DNA of 64,000 nucleotides from a virus: IMG/VR virus record IMGVR_UViG_3300010885_064105, positions 58,363 to 122,362 of that record; one strand, 5' to 3'. Shown piece by piece: positions 43,301 to 51,825 of this stretch (position 1 is its first letter; each line of letters starts with the position of its first letter). The notes under the pieces were generated by a model. It saw only the letters and a program-made list of their open reading frames with translations, ran no database searches and was not told where the DNA came from. The position numbers and the translations under genes were made by a program.

Positions 43301-46300
43301 CTCTTGATTCTCTAAACAAATTTTTTGGTCTAAGGTAATAATTGGTTTAAAATAAAATCTTGCATCAGTATAATCAGAATTTATAGTATTGATGGAATTT
43401 AAAAGCTCTAATCTTTTTCCAATATTTATAGAATTAAATACAGAATAAGCATTTAGCGACAAAGAAGAAAGAACTCTATCTCCACTAGTTTTAATTGATG
43501 TTATAGTAATAATTTCTTTGGGAAATCCTGTAACAGTAACATTTATAGATGATGAGGTGTTTGAGCTGAATAGTGTTGTTGTTGTATTATCATTATTTAG
43601 CTTTACTATCCCTAATATTTCTCCACTAACAGAACTAAATTGTCCACTTAAATTAATTTCTTGATAATCATAGCCTAAACATAATAAATTTATACTAGCA
43701 ATATTAAAATTATGTAATAGGCCATTAGAAGATATGAAGTATGGATTATTTATTGTTCCACTGCCTTCATAGCTAAATGCTGGGCTATCCATATAAGAAA
43801 TATTCAGAGGAGCATAGTTATATTCATTATAATTTACAGCAATACCTGTTGCTGGCCAAAATGAACCACTAGCAAAAACAGACATTACATAACCAGAGTA
43901 TACTGTAGATGGAAAAGAACCGTTATAGGCTATATGATTACCACTTCTTGGTATAGTCCCATCAAAATAAAAACCTTGTGTAAAATTTAATAATTTGGAA
44001 TTTGGAACAAAACTTCTGCTAGAAGAACCTAGAAAACTATTAATATCTATAATTTTTTCAGATGGCCATATAGCAGAACCTCCGTAGTCTAGATCATAAA
44101 TTTTGTAGTCATTGTGAATAAAGGTAGAATTAAATCCAAACCCATTAGTGGTATATGAAGCATTTATTGCTTGTTCAAAATAATCTGGCCTATTATTTTC
44201 TTTTAATAAGTAATTCTTATCATCTTTAACATAAATACTATTTCCTTTAATATCTATTATATCGAATAAATTATTTTTAGGTTGTCTATTAGCATTATTT
44301 TCTATAGTATTTAAAAATTTAACTGGAATCTGATTAATTATAATATTATCTAATATTTTATATTCATGATTTTTTTCAACATTTATTAGAACAGAGCCAG
44401 CTGAATCTGGCTGTATATTGGGGAAAAAATATCCATTATCAATTTTAAATTGTTTTACGCCTAAGTCACTTATAATTGGATACCACTGATTTTTAGGCTT
44501 TATTCCGTTATTTGTTGATAAAAAGTTTAAATATATACTATCTTCATTATTCTCAAAATTTAGGTCCTCTGGACTATTTATAGATATAGAACTATAGCCA
44601 GCATCTGTATAAAAAGAAACAAGACCTGTTGAATAGTGACCAGTAATATTTATATATTCGTTGGTTTCTGTATCAAATCCTTTAATATTATTATTTTTTG
44701 ATAAGATAATTGGACATCTTTCTGAAGATAAATAATTACTAGTAAAAGACTTTAATCCATTTATATAGTATGATCCAGAATTATTGATTGGTGTATTAAA
44801 AATACCTAAAATATTGTCTGAAAATATAATATTTGTATCTAAAAGAAGATTATATCCGCTAGTAAAACATATTAGTCCTGTAGATGAACTACTCATGTTT
44901 ATGAAATTTCTATTCAGAAAAATACCTGTACTAGTTACTTTTGTAGCATAATAATTATCATCCCACTCTGGCATATCACTAAAAATTTGATTACCACTAA
45001 AAACAATATTTGTATAATTTATACTTGGCTCATTAAAAAGTAAAAAATTACTATTATAAGATATGGTAGCACTAAAATTTACAGGAGATAAAATTCCCGT
45101 TACTGTTTTGTTTGATTGACTACCAATACCGCTAACTATTATATCTTGATTTAGCAAATAATTTATATTTCCAGATATTGTTATGGTAGGATAACTATAT
45201 GAAGTAGAAGAGCACTCAGTTAAAGTGTTAGAGCCAGAGTGTGATCGACCGATAAAATTATTAGATGCTGTTTGAAATATTATATATGGATTATATCCGC
45301 CATCTGTTGATAATTTACCTACATTAGTATCATATGATGTATTTTTAGGAACAGATATATTAGATAGATTTATATTATTTATATTAAATGATTGGATAGG
45401 GTCTGTGATATAATTTAATGAAGATATTGAATTATCTGTAATCTTAAGATTAAAATTGTCAGAAATTAATAAATTTTCTCCTGTAGATTTAACTAAAATA
45501 TTTAATGTTCCAGAATTTTGCATTAATGGTATTCCACTAAATGTTTGGATACCGGTATTAAAAATTAACCATGTTGGTAAAGGTCTACCATCCGATAAAC
45601 CAATACTATAAATAGAAGTTTCAGCTGGGAAAGTGTTATTAGGAATAGTAAATTCAAATAATTCATTTATTATAGCATTTTGATCGGGAATATAATTTCT
45701 AACATGATTTCTTTTTTCTATTGGATCTATATCGATAGTAAAATATTTTTCATAATTTCTACCAGACATATCTGACGTTTTAATTCGAATTTTATAAGAG
45801 TCTTTGTGATATATATCACGGACTCTTGGAAAAATTGTGTATGCTAAATTAGAATTTTCATCACACATTAAAGATACTGGGGGGCCACCTGAAGACTCAC
45901 TGAAATTAAATGAGTATAAATTACTATTAATTTCTTCTATATTAATTGGAAAATAAGTAATATCTGGATTTATTCCTGATGGCAATCTAGAAACATCAGA
46001 ATTAACCTCTTGAGAAGGATAAAATATATACCCTGTACCGCTGCCAATATTTCTTGATGCTAGAAAATAGCAACTGTTTTCTTGTAAATCATAACTAATA
46101 TCTATTCCAGTATTTTTAAATTTTAAATAACTATATAGGCCAGATTTATAAATCTCAAAAAGATTATTATCATCATCTCCGTATCCACAGATAAAATCAT
46201 AAGAAAATGGAACAGATGGTGTCTCTACTGGCTCTAGATTTTTGTTATAAATAGATATTCTACTATTACCATTCGTTGACGGCTCTCTAATATAAATACC

Positions 46301-49300
46301 ATCATATCTATGATATCTTGTTTGATCTCTTGAGTATGTTCCTGAAATATTTTTATGTGATACCAAAGACACAGTACCGCTATTATTAGAGGCAGGAGTT
46401 ATGGAGCAAATATTATCTATAAAAATATTATTTGGTAAACCTGTAACTTTCATAGAATATGTCGGCAGATTGCAATATGTCGATGGATATGCTCCTGAGA
46501 TGATTGTCACTGACTGTTGTCCATAACCAGAAATATTAATATGTATGATCCTTGATGAGTCAAAGACATGCTTTGTGTAGCTTATAAGCTCTAGCGAGGC
46601 TAACGTATTGATAGATTGTCCGAATAGAGTTAATCCAGTAAACGGAGAATCAAGAGTTATAGAACTATTCGTCTTGGTGATAATTTTACCAGTCTGGGGA
46701 GCTATATGAGAATACTCTGCTCCATAAGGATTGTATTTTATATACATGCCAGTATGTAAAATATTTATGATATCTTGGGGGATATTATATATGTCTGGTG
46801 AGTTTGTATATATATATCCAGTATTAATTTGTATTTTATTTTTAAAATCTATATCAGATAATATTTTTGGATCTAAAATAATTTCATTATTTGTTAATCT
46901 ACCAGTCCAAGAAGTTTCTTTAATGGTAAAATTTGTATTATCTATTATTTGATTAACTTCATATGATCTAGATGAAGGATTGTGTTCTGTAGCAGAAAGG
47001 AATGAGACCTTGGCTATGGACCCCGACACCATACCGTGAAAATATGATTTAATTGTAATCTCTGGGTTTCCAGAATTTTGATAAAACCAACCATAGTTTA
47101 TCGGTTTAGAAATATTTAATTCTAAACTACCATCATGTGTTTTTTTATATGTTCCATCACATGTTATGTACTGTGGTATATATTTATATAAAGTTTGTGT
47201 ATTATAAGCTTTTAAAGTTGGTGATTTTATATTAGGATCTGTTACATCTAAATTTTGAATAAAATTATTATTATCTAATCTAAAATGATAGTAATATCTT
47301 CTTTTTTGAGAGTCATTATAAATTTCATTTTTCTTATGATCTTTAAGAACTGATGTAATGTTAGTTATAAAAGAGGGGTTTTCTGGATTTCTAAAAGTGG
47401 AATTTTTTATTATTCCGCTCTCAAATTTGAATAAAGCAGCACCTGTTCCAGCTGCTTTGTTCATTAGTAATTCTAAAGTGTATGCTAGTGTTTTATTTTT
47501 AGGGATATTAATTATTGGGCTCATGTTAGTCCAGGAACCATCAGTATTAACTCCGCTTATCCCAAGAGCGATAGTAGAATACTGTCCTTGAGCAATAGAC
47601 AGTCCGTTGTTATCAAATTCTCTGAAAGAACCCAAACTTAATTGATTACTAGACCATGTATAACCATAGTTTCCAGCTGCTATAGAATTGTCTGCTAAAC
47701 TTTGAGATTGAGAATTTAGAGCTATGCTATTATTACCACTAACTAAGTTATAGGACCCAACAGCTAATGAATTATTACCTAGTATTTTATTATTTGATCC
47801 TATTAGTGTGGATCTATTGGCGCTATATAATCCAGTATTATCTTGTCCAACTGAAAAATTAAAATTATTTGTAACTTTTACTATTTGTCCAGTTTGTTGA
47901 ATTGCCGAATCACTAATGGTTCTGCTGGGATTATTTGTTCTATTATCGAATTTAGGTATAAATCCTACTGTGCCCTCTAGATTATTAAACTCAACTTTTT
48001 CATAATCAAAAAGCCCAGTCATATTAAAAGCATTATTATAGTAATCTAAATTTTTTCCATGTAATAAATCAACATTAAGATTCTCAACCATTCCAGTATT
48101 AGAACCAACATTGAATGGAGGATAACTTTGTGGAATAATAGTAAGCTGTCCTCTAACCGTTAAAGGTTGGGCAAAAGTTTTATTCCCACTTATTGTTTGA
48201 TCAGAAAAAGAACTAACATACAAGCTATCCGCTACAGACCTCAGAAGAACTATATTCATATCTCCAGTAATATTTCCTACAACATAAATTGAATTAGCAT
48301 TTCCACCATCTACTTCGTTATTAAAATTATTCCCACTACCAGCATCAATTAGTCCTGTTGCTCCAATATTTGTTATCAGTCGTAATTCTCTTTCTGCTGG
48401 ATAGTATGCCAATATTCCTGTTTGTTTTGTCATCCCTCCATACATAAAGCTAAAACCTCTTGGTTCGCTTGGTAATATATAAGGAGAATTTGTTGCAAGT
48501 AGTGGTAGGTTATCATTTATCGTTAATTCATCACCATTAAGATTAACAGAGCCATTAACATCAAGAGGCCCATAGATTATGTCTCCTGTTGAAGATACTG
48601 GTCTGTATCCTAGTGAATTAACTATATCTCCATAATTAATATCTTGACCATTTATTACTATTCCTTTATCATTAACTTGTACTTTACTATATAAACCAGG
48701 AGTTGATTGTACTGGCAAACTATTGGTATTCAAAATTCCTGTAGAGTTAGCAAGATCTAAATAATACGATCCCTGTTGACCATCTAATAAATCAGCATCA
48801 AGACCAGAATCTATTCCGTCATTACCAGCATGCCAAGGAGTATAAGTTAATATGTTAACAATATCTGTTTCTGTGAGATTTGATCCTGAGACAATTCTTC
48901 CTTTGATATCGGTAGTAACTTTGCTATAGGTTCCAGGAATACCAGTACTTGATAATGATATAGAATTAGTTTCTACTAGAATATCAGAAGAACCCCCAAT
49001 ATTAAGAACCACAGAACCTGATGGTAAAGAGGTTAATCCTCCTCCTATTAATCCTGATCCAGCAACTATATCTATGGTTGTTCCACTAAGCAGTATTCTT
49101 CCTGTAGCGAGCGGGAAGGATGATATTTTGAACCCATCGAAATACAACAATCTATTAGTATTAAATAATTGATTATTAGTACCTCCTTTATCTATGGGGA
49201 CTATTCCATCTATTGAACCTAAGTTTAGTTCTACTTTTCTAACTATGGTATCATCAATTATTAAAGTATTTTGATCATCTATAGTTAGTCCTGCTCCAGT

Positions 49301-49726
49301 ATTAATACCTATCTTAGCATTGTTATTGTCAAGATTAACATATAAACCAGAGTCTGCTATTATTCCAGTTAAATTACTATTATTACTAACACCATTTAAA
49401 ATATCTTGTATACTATAATTAGAGCTAGTTAATTTATTTCCATCATAATAAATTACTGATCCACTACTAAAAACGGAATTATTAGTTCCGCCACTATTTA
49501 TAGGTAATATATCAAATATGATACCATCTTTACCGGGATCGCCCTTTGGACCAACTGCGCCAATATTTCCTTGTAATCCTCTTTCAATAGATACTAAATT
49601 AATCTTATTATTTCGAGTATCTGATATGACTACATTGGTAGTCATTAGACTTTCTGAGTCCTTTTGTTGTGTTACTATTAAATATTTAAGAGGCTGTATA
49701 TTTTCTTCTACTCTAACAATACTCAT
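37346..49726 (-). CDS. Giant multidomain adhesin / tail fibre (4126 aa)
   Basis: The N-terminus (RVEENIQPLKYLIVTQ ... LVSIERGLQG) is related to the 382-aa fibre and is followed by a short Gly-X-Y tract (GAVGPKGDPGKDG). Repeated fibre motifs with INSGGTNN or IDKGGTNN follow. YadA-like beta-roll repeats lie at ~630-710 (TLIGSNNKILGNNSLAVGS). A He_PIG/cadherin-like Ig domain is at ~1350-1410 (LPTWLIFNTGIQTFSGIP). Several Ig-like copies with a W-x-[ILV]-x-F core occur at ~2630, 2850, 3100 and 4045. The rest is mostly beta-rich and not recognised. The ATG at 49726 overlaps the upstream TGA. Its size and domain types fit a long surface adhesin or host-binding fibre. No enzymatic motif was seen. Confidence 0.8.
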   Translation of the reverse strand: MSIVRVEENIQPLKYLIVTQQKDSESLMTTNVVISDTRNNKINLVSIERGLQGNIGAVGPKGDPGKDGIIFDILPINSGGTNNSVFSSGSVIYYDGNKLTSSNYSIQDILNGVSNNSNLTGIIADSGLYVNLDNNNAKIGINTGAGLTIDDQNTLIIDDTIVRKVELNLGSIDGIVPIDKGGTNNQLFNTNRLLYFDGFKISSFPLATGRILLSGTTIDIVAGSGLIGGGLTSLPSGSVVLNIGGSSDILVETNSISLSSTGIPGTYSKVTTDIKGRIVSGSNLTETDIVNILTYTPWHAGNDGIDSGLDADLLDGQQGSYYLDLANSTGILNTNSLPVQSTPGLYSKVQVNDKGIVINGQDINYGDIVNSLGYRPVSSTGDIIYGPLDVNGSVNLNGDELTINDNLPLLATNSPYILPSEPRGFSFMYGGMTKQTGILAYYPAERELRLITNIGATGLIDAGSGNNFNNEVDGGNANSIYVVGNITGDMNIVLLRSVADSLYVSSFSDQTISGNKTFAQPLTVRGQLTIIPQSYPPFNVGSNTGMVENLNVDLLHGKNLDYYNNAFNMTGLFDYEKVEFNNLEGTVGFIPKFDNRTNNPSRTISDSAIQQTGQIVKVTNNFNFSVGQDNTGLYSANRSTLIGSNNKILGNNSLAVGSYNLVSGNNSIALNSQSQSLADNSIAAGNYGYTWSSNQLSLGSFREFDNNGLSIAQGQYSTIALGISGVNTDGSWTNMSPIINIPKNKTLAYTLELLMNKAAGTGAALFKFESGIIKNSTFRNPENPSFITNITSVLKDHKKNEIYNDSQKRRYYYHFRLDNNNFIQNLDVTDPNIKSPTLKAYNTQTLYKYIPQYITCDGTYKKTHDGSLELNISKPINYGWFYQNSGNPEITIKSYFHGMVSGSIAKVSFLSATEHNPSSRSYEVNQIIDNTNFTIKETSWTGRLTNNEIILDPKILSDIDFKNKIQINTGYIYTNSPDIYNIPQDIINILHTGMYIKYNPYGAEYSHIAPQTGKIITKTNSSITLDSPFTGLTLFGQSINTLASLELISYTKHVFDSSRIIHINISGYGQQSVTIISGAYPSTYCNLPTYSMKVTGLPNNIFIDNICSITPASNNSGTVSLVSHKNISGTYSRDQTRYHRYDGIYIREPSTNGNSRISIYNKNLEPVETPSVPFSYDFICGYGDDDNNLFEIYKSGLYSYLKFKNTGIDISYDLQENSCYFLASRNIGSGTGYIFYPSQEVNSDVSRLPSGINPDITYFPINIEEINSNLYSFNFSESSGGPPVSLMCDENSNLAYTIFPRVRDIYHKDSYKIRIKTSDMSGRNYEKYFTIDIDPIEKRNHVRNYIPDQNAIINELFEFTIPNNTFPAETSIYSIGLSDGRPLPTWLIFNTGIQTFSGIPLMQNSGTLNILVKSTGENLLISDNFNLKITDNSISSLNYITDPIQSFNINNINLSNISVPKNTSYDTNVGKLSTDGGYNPYIIFQTASNNFIGRSHSGSNTLTECSSTSYSYPTITISGNINYLLNQDIIVSGIGSQSNKTVTGILSPVNFSATISYNSNFLLFNEPSINYTNIVFSGNQIFSDMPEWDDNYYATKVTSTGIFLNRNFINMSSSSTGLICFTSGYNLLLDTNIIFSDNILGIFNTPINNSGSYYINGLKSFTSNYLSSERCPIILSKNNNIKGFDTETNEYINITGHYSTGLVSFYTDAGYSSISINSPEDLNFENNEDSIYLNFLSTNNGIKPKNQWYPIISDLGVKQFKIDNGYFFPNIQPDSAGSVLINVEKNHEYKILDNIIINQIPVKFLNTIENNANRQPKNNLFDIIDIKGNSIYVKDDKNYLLKENNRPDYFEQAINASYTTNGFGFNSTFIHNDYKIYDLDYGGSAIWPSEKIIDINSFLGSSSRSFVPNSKLLNFTQGFYFDGTIPRSGNHIAYNGSFPSTVYSGYVMSVFASGSFWPATGIAVNYNEYNYAPLNISYMDSPAFSYEGSGTINNPYFISSNGLLHNFNIASINLLCLGYDYQEINLSGQFSSVSGEILGIVKLNNDNTTTTLFSSNTSSSINVTVTGFPKEIITITSIKTSGDRVLSSLSLNAYSVFNSINIGKRLELLNSINTINSDYTDARFYFKPIITLDQKICLENQEHRKLNNRVFFNGNKLTINNLSTPRSYVNTNDQIKLLTLNNSSNFSESEVSRYAKITSTLDNNTLISGIPVNGLKIQPNSFYPYCFGIKADQELPSSGNLSYIGAVSGLCSIPYYNNLYHHTYGGYTANWPKDPYGKTVVSPLTGVFSIQGNYSQCSSGTMCLNIKGFSTTNFDSIPDLTNRSLIGKQPSSIDTDFVDGYVRPWGISNKKYYFDFSDGAPELNGSYYINDKVDSYNITINIPYNSSYIGRSGLVYIIDSEYNIKSNLNPNIDNSFLVSESNASVTTDSLPSLSVNLIDSKINSFNLMSKRWKHLVHFNNPTSIAYSGYNISFDSSQQTVSQLLYLNPDKINILDIEYSMNYGLSYLKLNDNIINIKTTDEGPIYLKIKTKDGSQKWSQPLLSSAPKINIYGLSSYFIDTNTISYDSYNKIWTINIIIDDIQTYIKENREFVVTISDETGSIDKNFLLNVFKVPIINIPKTIYSYVNSPIPWSVNYDIKDLPDPALIVMSNYPGPSFSINNEIFDNSNGTKNLYGYAGSVTGTFNTVLTVKDYVTGEDLASQTGMIKILPMNEIKPEYSLDPIGLSDNIYLNVDNDNNSSSFAFYIDAINQSKTNIRVNLNGDEGYSRNINIEHNSFYNRFKITVNLVGLEGYYPNKSISISLSQPSPNNDEEEWIEYSFTRLLNITLYKNLSIDRYTMPQPLSFDKQDTWFLQFYVLGGIYADRQDLHPSVKLSNLPNNGSYQTQPLEYNIDYEYDNIGKRWKIIATGRSDSFARMVENLGIKNIKIFVEDSINTVSDNVNLTFTQNKYLTNLQSITYSIPNESYQTVFDIKQASMNEDIIINIPPSLKNNDISLSLINKKYDNNLSLYELSYYGAPIYSKWDANISFNNINNSLTDNQISSLIVQCKGISDDKIYAIGKLNLIELDSFTLPGLPIMITGVNKPYYMANEGSPWRITFKTLYGLENPNFPPTILLSGLPTVCSGYYPQRPLELQNGCLESRVWNPSDKSWNFSFTGFPLCGIEGLKSFSISAIDTDTIQNISFGYDTINGYIKYKSLNEGGFDHPGPQIITVGTASETNQLSPLCNSPISLSYRFGTTGRELCSIPTGITGWTVVSTGSYNLLPSGLSYTITFPGGNPKRPWSNLGSGLLTIQGNPRTFANGGEYNEKLILTVYDARGKSAQKIIKFMDISAPNPPSPVELPVYFDSEKPIYTPRRDARTLNDRPELGSAPIGYRSYPNIEYVYWPPAANYALQCDTILPHNQCPITSFSYSGGDFQSFDFRVFINPLGNNINTAKPVYIEFDNNPSNSFNGKYNLSYQNSQYFITINPNGLSTLSTGVGRLVQERTTNFGTSDLQKFIGNVDITTTNSLLGCGSFLSKSILNEGGYGLFGRMYPSVKVQIPSGVPYSAQNNNSPPLLGMNILRLNNNYVQDTDNNIYTIKTSDCWQTGYLRISGIMLPAPIVELTDPAPASEAYFAYNGQQYYVGSRCVYGNNQDERNLLANKRDVNINYRLKNIISNSVYANSFVTSNQAISFNHTESTGTVFSLFINNNPSVFPTYDVGAIRYAENEYFWIHKAGTKNETITQNSFPPVVIGGIQNIYCVSGQSISGYNGVAVGGYVPFNENWSTQQYAPFISGLIQRRVSNARNIVYSHSGSSNINYQYIKSELSDNPYNISVGDAISISFSNTDIPTQNITLTSGNIIDNTLLIPYSRPGSQQIINGIATFSFLSSITGITSDTIAIKHKNLPLSTGDSVDIVSGSTSTLNNIYPLNGLMTVAEYDSTSAIISYSGSDSTFSNNLVINSNIDIYKNYHNQINISSLNFSKEGYWTFNLSGIPTGLYKDYRYKIVTCENTGLPVFQGTDLSPKKYSSVYNLYINKPIKILLTNNYSIPNNNGSWTLTFSVDGGNRPIQNYTPEVMVNNQICNFSRALDPMFMKDSYDEINDRWNITIASNNNYNWRYDTSFELKLFDDTGFDTKTIIFNNG

Positions 49727-50166
49727 GTGTTACATGTTCCACAGTCATTTTGAATATTAGTATCGCAAATGAAAGCGTCGCTTCCTGGTACATTCCTTGA
49801 CACCAGCGATACTGATCCTTGTAAAATTCTAAAAACTTTCTTACCTCCACCAGAATATAAATCATTTGGTTCTTGAAGCTCAAAATCATAACGAGCAGTA
49901 CCAAAAGAATAAGAAGCAGTAACAGAAGCTGGTATTCTTAATATTATTTTTCCTAGTTTTGGGTCTATCACAAATGAATAATCACTGGTTTGAGTATTTG
50001 TGATGAAGGTTCTGATAATAGGGTTATTTGTCTGATCCTCTATCCATCGTATTCTAGCACACCAGTTAGTAATATCAATAGGTATTTGAGCATCATCTTT
50101 ATATTCAAAAGCGATAACAAATGCCGTTCCTTTTTCTATACTAAAATTATATTCAGCAGCTGGCAT
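49723..50166 (-). CDS. Small beta-rich structural protein, baseplate/fibre-adaptor type
   Basis: This 147-aa protein starts MPAAEYNFSIEKGTAFVIAF and contains PIDITNWCARIRWIEDQ and then YDFELQEPNDLYSGG, a pattern seen in small baseplate or fibre-attachment proteins of phages. The C-terminus is Cys-rich (CDTNIQNDCGTCNT). The ATG at 50166 has AAAGGAAGG upstream, and the stop overlaps the start of the giant adhesin. I infer an adaptor for fibre attachment. The family resemblance is approximate. Confidence 0.5.
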   Translation of the reverse strand: MPAAEYNFSIEKGTAFVIAFEYKDDAQIPIDITNWCARIRWIEDQTNNPIIRTFITNTQTSDYSFVIDPKLGKIILRIPASVTASYSFGTARYDFELQEPNDLYSGGGKKVFRILQGSVSLVSRNVPGSDAFICDTNIQNDCGTCNT

Positions 50167-50181
50167 AAAAACCTTCCTTTG

Positions 50182-50697
50182 TCATGAATAAAAATATCTT
50201 GAGCGATAGTCGTGATTTTGTAAATAGCGAGGATTAAATTTATTCCCAACAAAAGGACCAAGAATAGCAGCAATAGCACTAGCATCTTTAACATTCCAAT
50301 TGGCTACCAAATCGCCATATACTGCACAAGGACCGCTCTCTAAAATGGTTCTCCAGGCAGCTGTTTGCCCAGCAACTTGTAAATTAGCTGGACCTAGCGC
50401 AGCTTTTATTCCTTCAGTAGCGGCTTTTGTTCTATATGTACTTTGATCTATTATGCAAGCGGACTTTAATGAGACCAAGCTAATAAAAATATCATCTTTA
50501 TTTTCTGTTGGGTCGGGTGTAATATTTGGACTTACAACATCCACAGAATATTGATTATCTAATGTTACATCAATCTGAACGTATTTAGCTGCTACTGTTA
50601 TAGCTTGAATTAGTCTGTCGTCGCTATAAACCGGCTGATCTGACCAATCATTGACCAGAGTACGTACAATAATTGGTATTTCTGTTTGCCAACTCAT
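50182..50697 (-). CDS. Probable neck / head-tail connector-like protein
   Basis: This 171-aa protein begins MSWQTEIPIIVRTLVNDW and contains YSDDRLIQAITVAAKYVQ, ISLVSLKSACIIDQSTY and a C-terminal NPRYLQNHDYRSRYFYS. The alternation of helical blocks and its size resemble small head-completion or neck proteins of large phages. That assignment is from memory of the pattern and should be treated as weak. The ATG at 50697 has AAAAGGA upstream. Directly upstream is a divergent promoter region. Confidence 0.45.
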   Translation of the reverse strand: MSWQTEIPIIVRTLVNDWSDQPVYSDDRLIQAITVAAKYVQIDVTLDNQYSVDVVSPNITPDPTENKDDIFISLVSLKSACIIDQSTYRTKAATEGIKAALGPANLQVAGQTAAWRTILESGPCAVYGDLVANWNVKDASAIAAILGPFVGNKFNPRYLQNHDYRSRYFYS

Positions 50698-50731
50698 ATT
50701 TTGATCCTTTTATGTAAGAGATTATATTATA

Positions 50732-50756
50732 ATACACCTTATAGGTATTGGTGTAT
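50732..50756. promoter_or_regulatory. Divergent palindromic promoter/operator motif
   Basis: ATACACC (50732-50738) and GGTGTAT (50750-50756) form an inverted repeat with an 11-nt spacer between the minus-strand neck-like gene and the plus-strand methyltransferase gene. Read on the minus strand this gives AAGGTGTATTATAATATAATC, with a TATAAT -10-like element. On the plus strand it gives TTGGTGTATGATTTTAAATT. The symmetry fits a shared operator or paired promoters. Confidence 0.45.
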
Positions 50757-50791
50757 GATTTTAAATTAAATGGCCAATAATAAATTCTCTG

Positions 50792-50819
50792 TGGACAGGT
50801 CTCTTTCTATTCTTATTAT
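50792..50819 (+). promoter_or_regulatory. Sigma70-like promoter for the plus-strand methyltransferase
   Basis: TGGACA (50792-50797) and TATTAT (50814-50819) have a 16-bp spacer, 33 bp before the ATG. They suggest an independent promoter for the only plus-strand gene. The ribosome site is AGGAAA just before ATG 50853. Confidence 0.4.
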
Positions 50820-50852
50820 ATTCCATAAACCAAATAAGCGAATAGGAAAAAC

Positions 50853-51392
50853 ATGCCCATAGAATTGTCTCTCAAACAAATTTGCTCAATTTATGCTACC
50901 GATAAAAATTGTCTTCATTGTTATGTGGATGAAATTTATGAAGAATTATTTAAAGAATTTCGATACTCAGCCAATAAGGTTCTAGAAATTGGGGCCTATA
51001 ATGGTGCTAGTATAATGATGTGGAAAGATTATTTTACTAAAGCTGAAATTTTTACTATAGATAATGTGCCATGTCATCAAATAACTGGACGAGAACGAAT
51101 TCATTCTTTTCTTGGAGATGCCTATAGCTATGAGGCTCTAAAAGATTTACCAAATGATTTTGATATTATAATTGAGGATGGATCTCATAAAATTGAGGAT
51201 ATGAGTTTTGTGGTTGTTGAATATGTTAAAAAACTGAAACCAAATGGAATATTAATAATAGAAGATATTCCAGATTTTAACTGGACCAATATTTTAAAGA
51301 ATCTAATACCAGACAATTATAAGGTTGAGATAAAAGATCTTAGAAGAGTTCGTGGTCGTTATGACGATATTGCTATGATTATTAGGTCTTAG
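50853..51392 (+). CDS. Class I SAM-dependent methyltransferase (plus strand)
   Basis: This 179-aa protein has the Rossmann SAM-binding motif VLEIGAYNGASIMMW (residues 43-57), an acidic loop IFTIDNVP, the motif DFDIIIEDGSHKIEDM and the strand GILIIEDIPDFNW. These fit cephalosporin-hydroxylase or O-methyltransferase-type enzymes that often modify sugars. It is the only plus-strand gene in the window. It starts after a divergent promoter region and ends 11 bp inside the 3' end of the next minus-strand gene. It could be an auxiliary, 'moron'-type gene. The substrate is unknown; sugar methylation is a guess. Confidence 0.75.
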   Translation: MPIELSLKQICSIYATDKNCLHCYVDEIYEELFKEFRYSANKVLEIGAYNGASIMMWKDYFTKAEIFTIDNVPCHQITGRERIHSFLGDAYSYEALKDLPNDFDIIIEDGSHKIEDMSFVVVEYVKKLKPNGILIIEDIPDFNWTNILKNLIPDNYKVEIKDLRRVRGRYDDIAMIIRS

Positions 51393-51825
51393 GATACTTG
51401 GCTTTAACCGAGGCTATTTTAAGTTGCATATCTAAAAAGGCTTGTGAAGTCATGCCCTTCCACATAGCATCTAGTTGATCTCCTAATGATGGATATTCAT
51501 TCCTTCGTAAAGCATAATAGTCAGGAATAGATGGTTTGACTATTTCTTCTTTACTAATAGGAACTTCCATAGACTCTCCGGTCATAGGATCAGGAATAGT
51601 TCTTGTTTTTGGTTCTAGCTCTGTCCAAGCTAATTCTTTCTGGTTGATGTCGTTAAGAATAGATTGTTGAGCAGACTGAAGGAATGTGTCTATATTCTCT
51701 ATATTATTGGGAATAAATATTTGCCAATTATAAGTGGTCTCGTTGTGTTTAACTTCTATATAGGCTAGGGCCCTATTTTCATCTGGTAAGTTAGATGCTA
51801 ATCCTACTAAATTAATACTAGACAT
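51382..51825 (-). CDS. Small XkdW/fibre-assembly-like protein
   Basis: I choose the ATG at 51825 (MSSINLVGLASNLPD), giving 147 aa. AAGGAGA lies 6 bp upstream, and the start sits just inside the previous gene's end. The C-terminal part has DYYALRRNEYPSLGDQ then LDAMWKGMTSQAFLDM, which resembles the YPSxGDQLDAxW motif of small phage proteins near tail fibres (XkdW-like). The N-terminal half has ALAYIEVKHNETTYNWQIFI. Its 3' end overlaps the plus-strand methyltransferase by 11 bp. A role in fibre assembly or attachment is inferred. Confidence 0.55.
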   Translation of the reverse strand: MSSINLVGLASNLPDENRALAYIEVKHNETTYNWQIFIPNNIENIDTFLQSAQQSILNDINQKELAWTELEPKTRTIPDPMTGESMEVPISKEEIVKPSIPDYYALRRNEYPSLGDQLDAMWKGMTSQAFLDMQLKIASVKAKYPKT

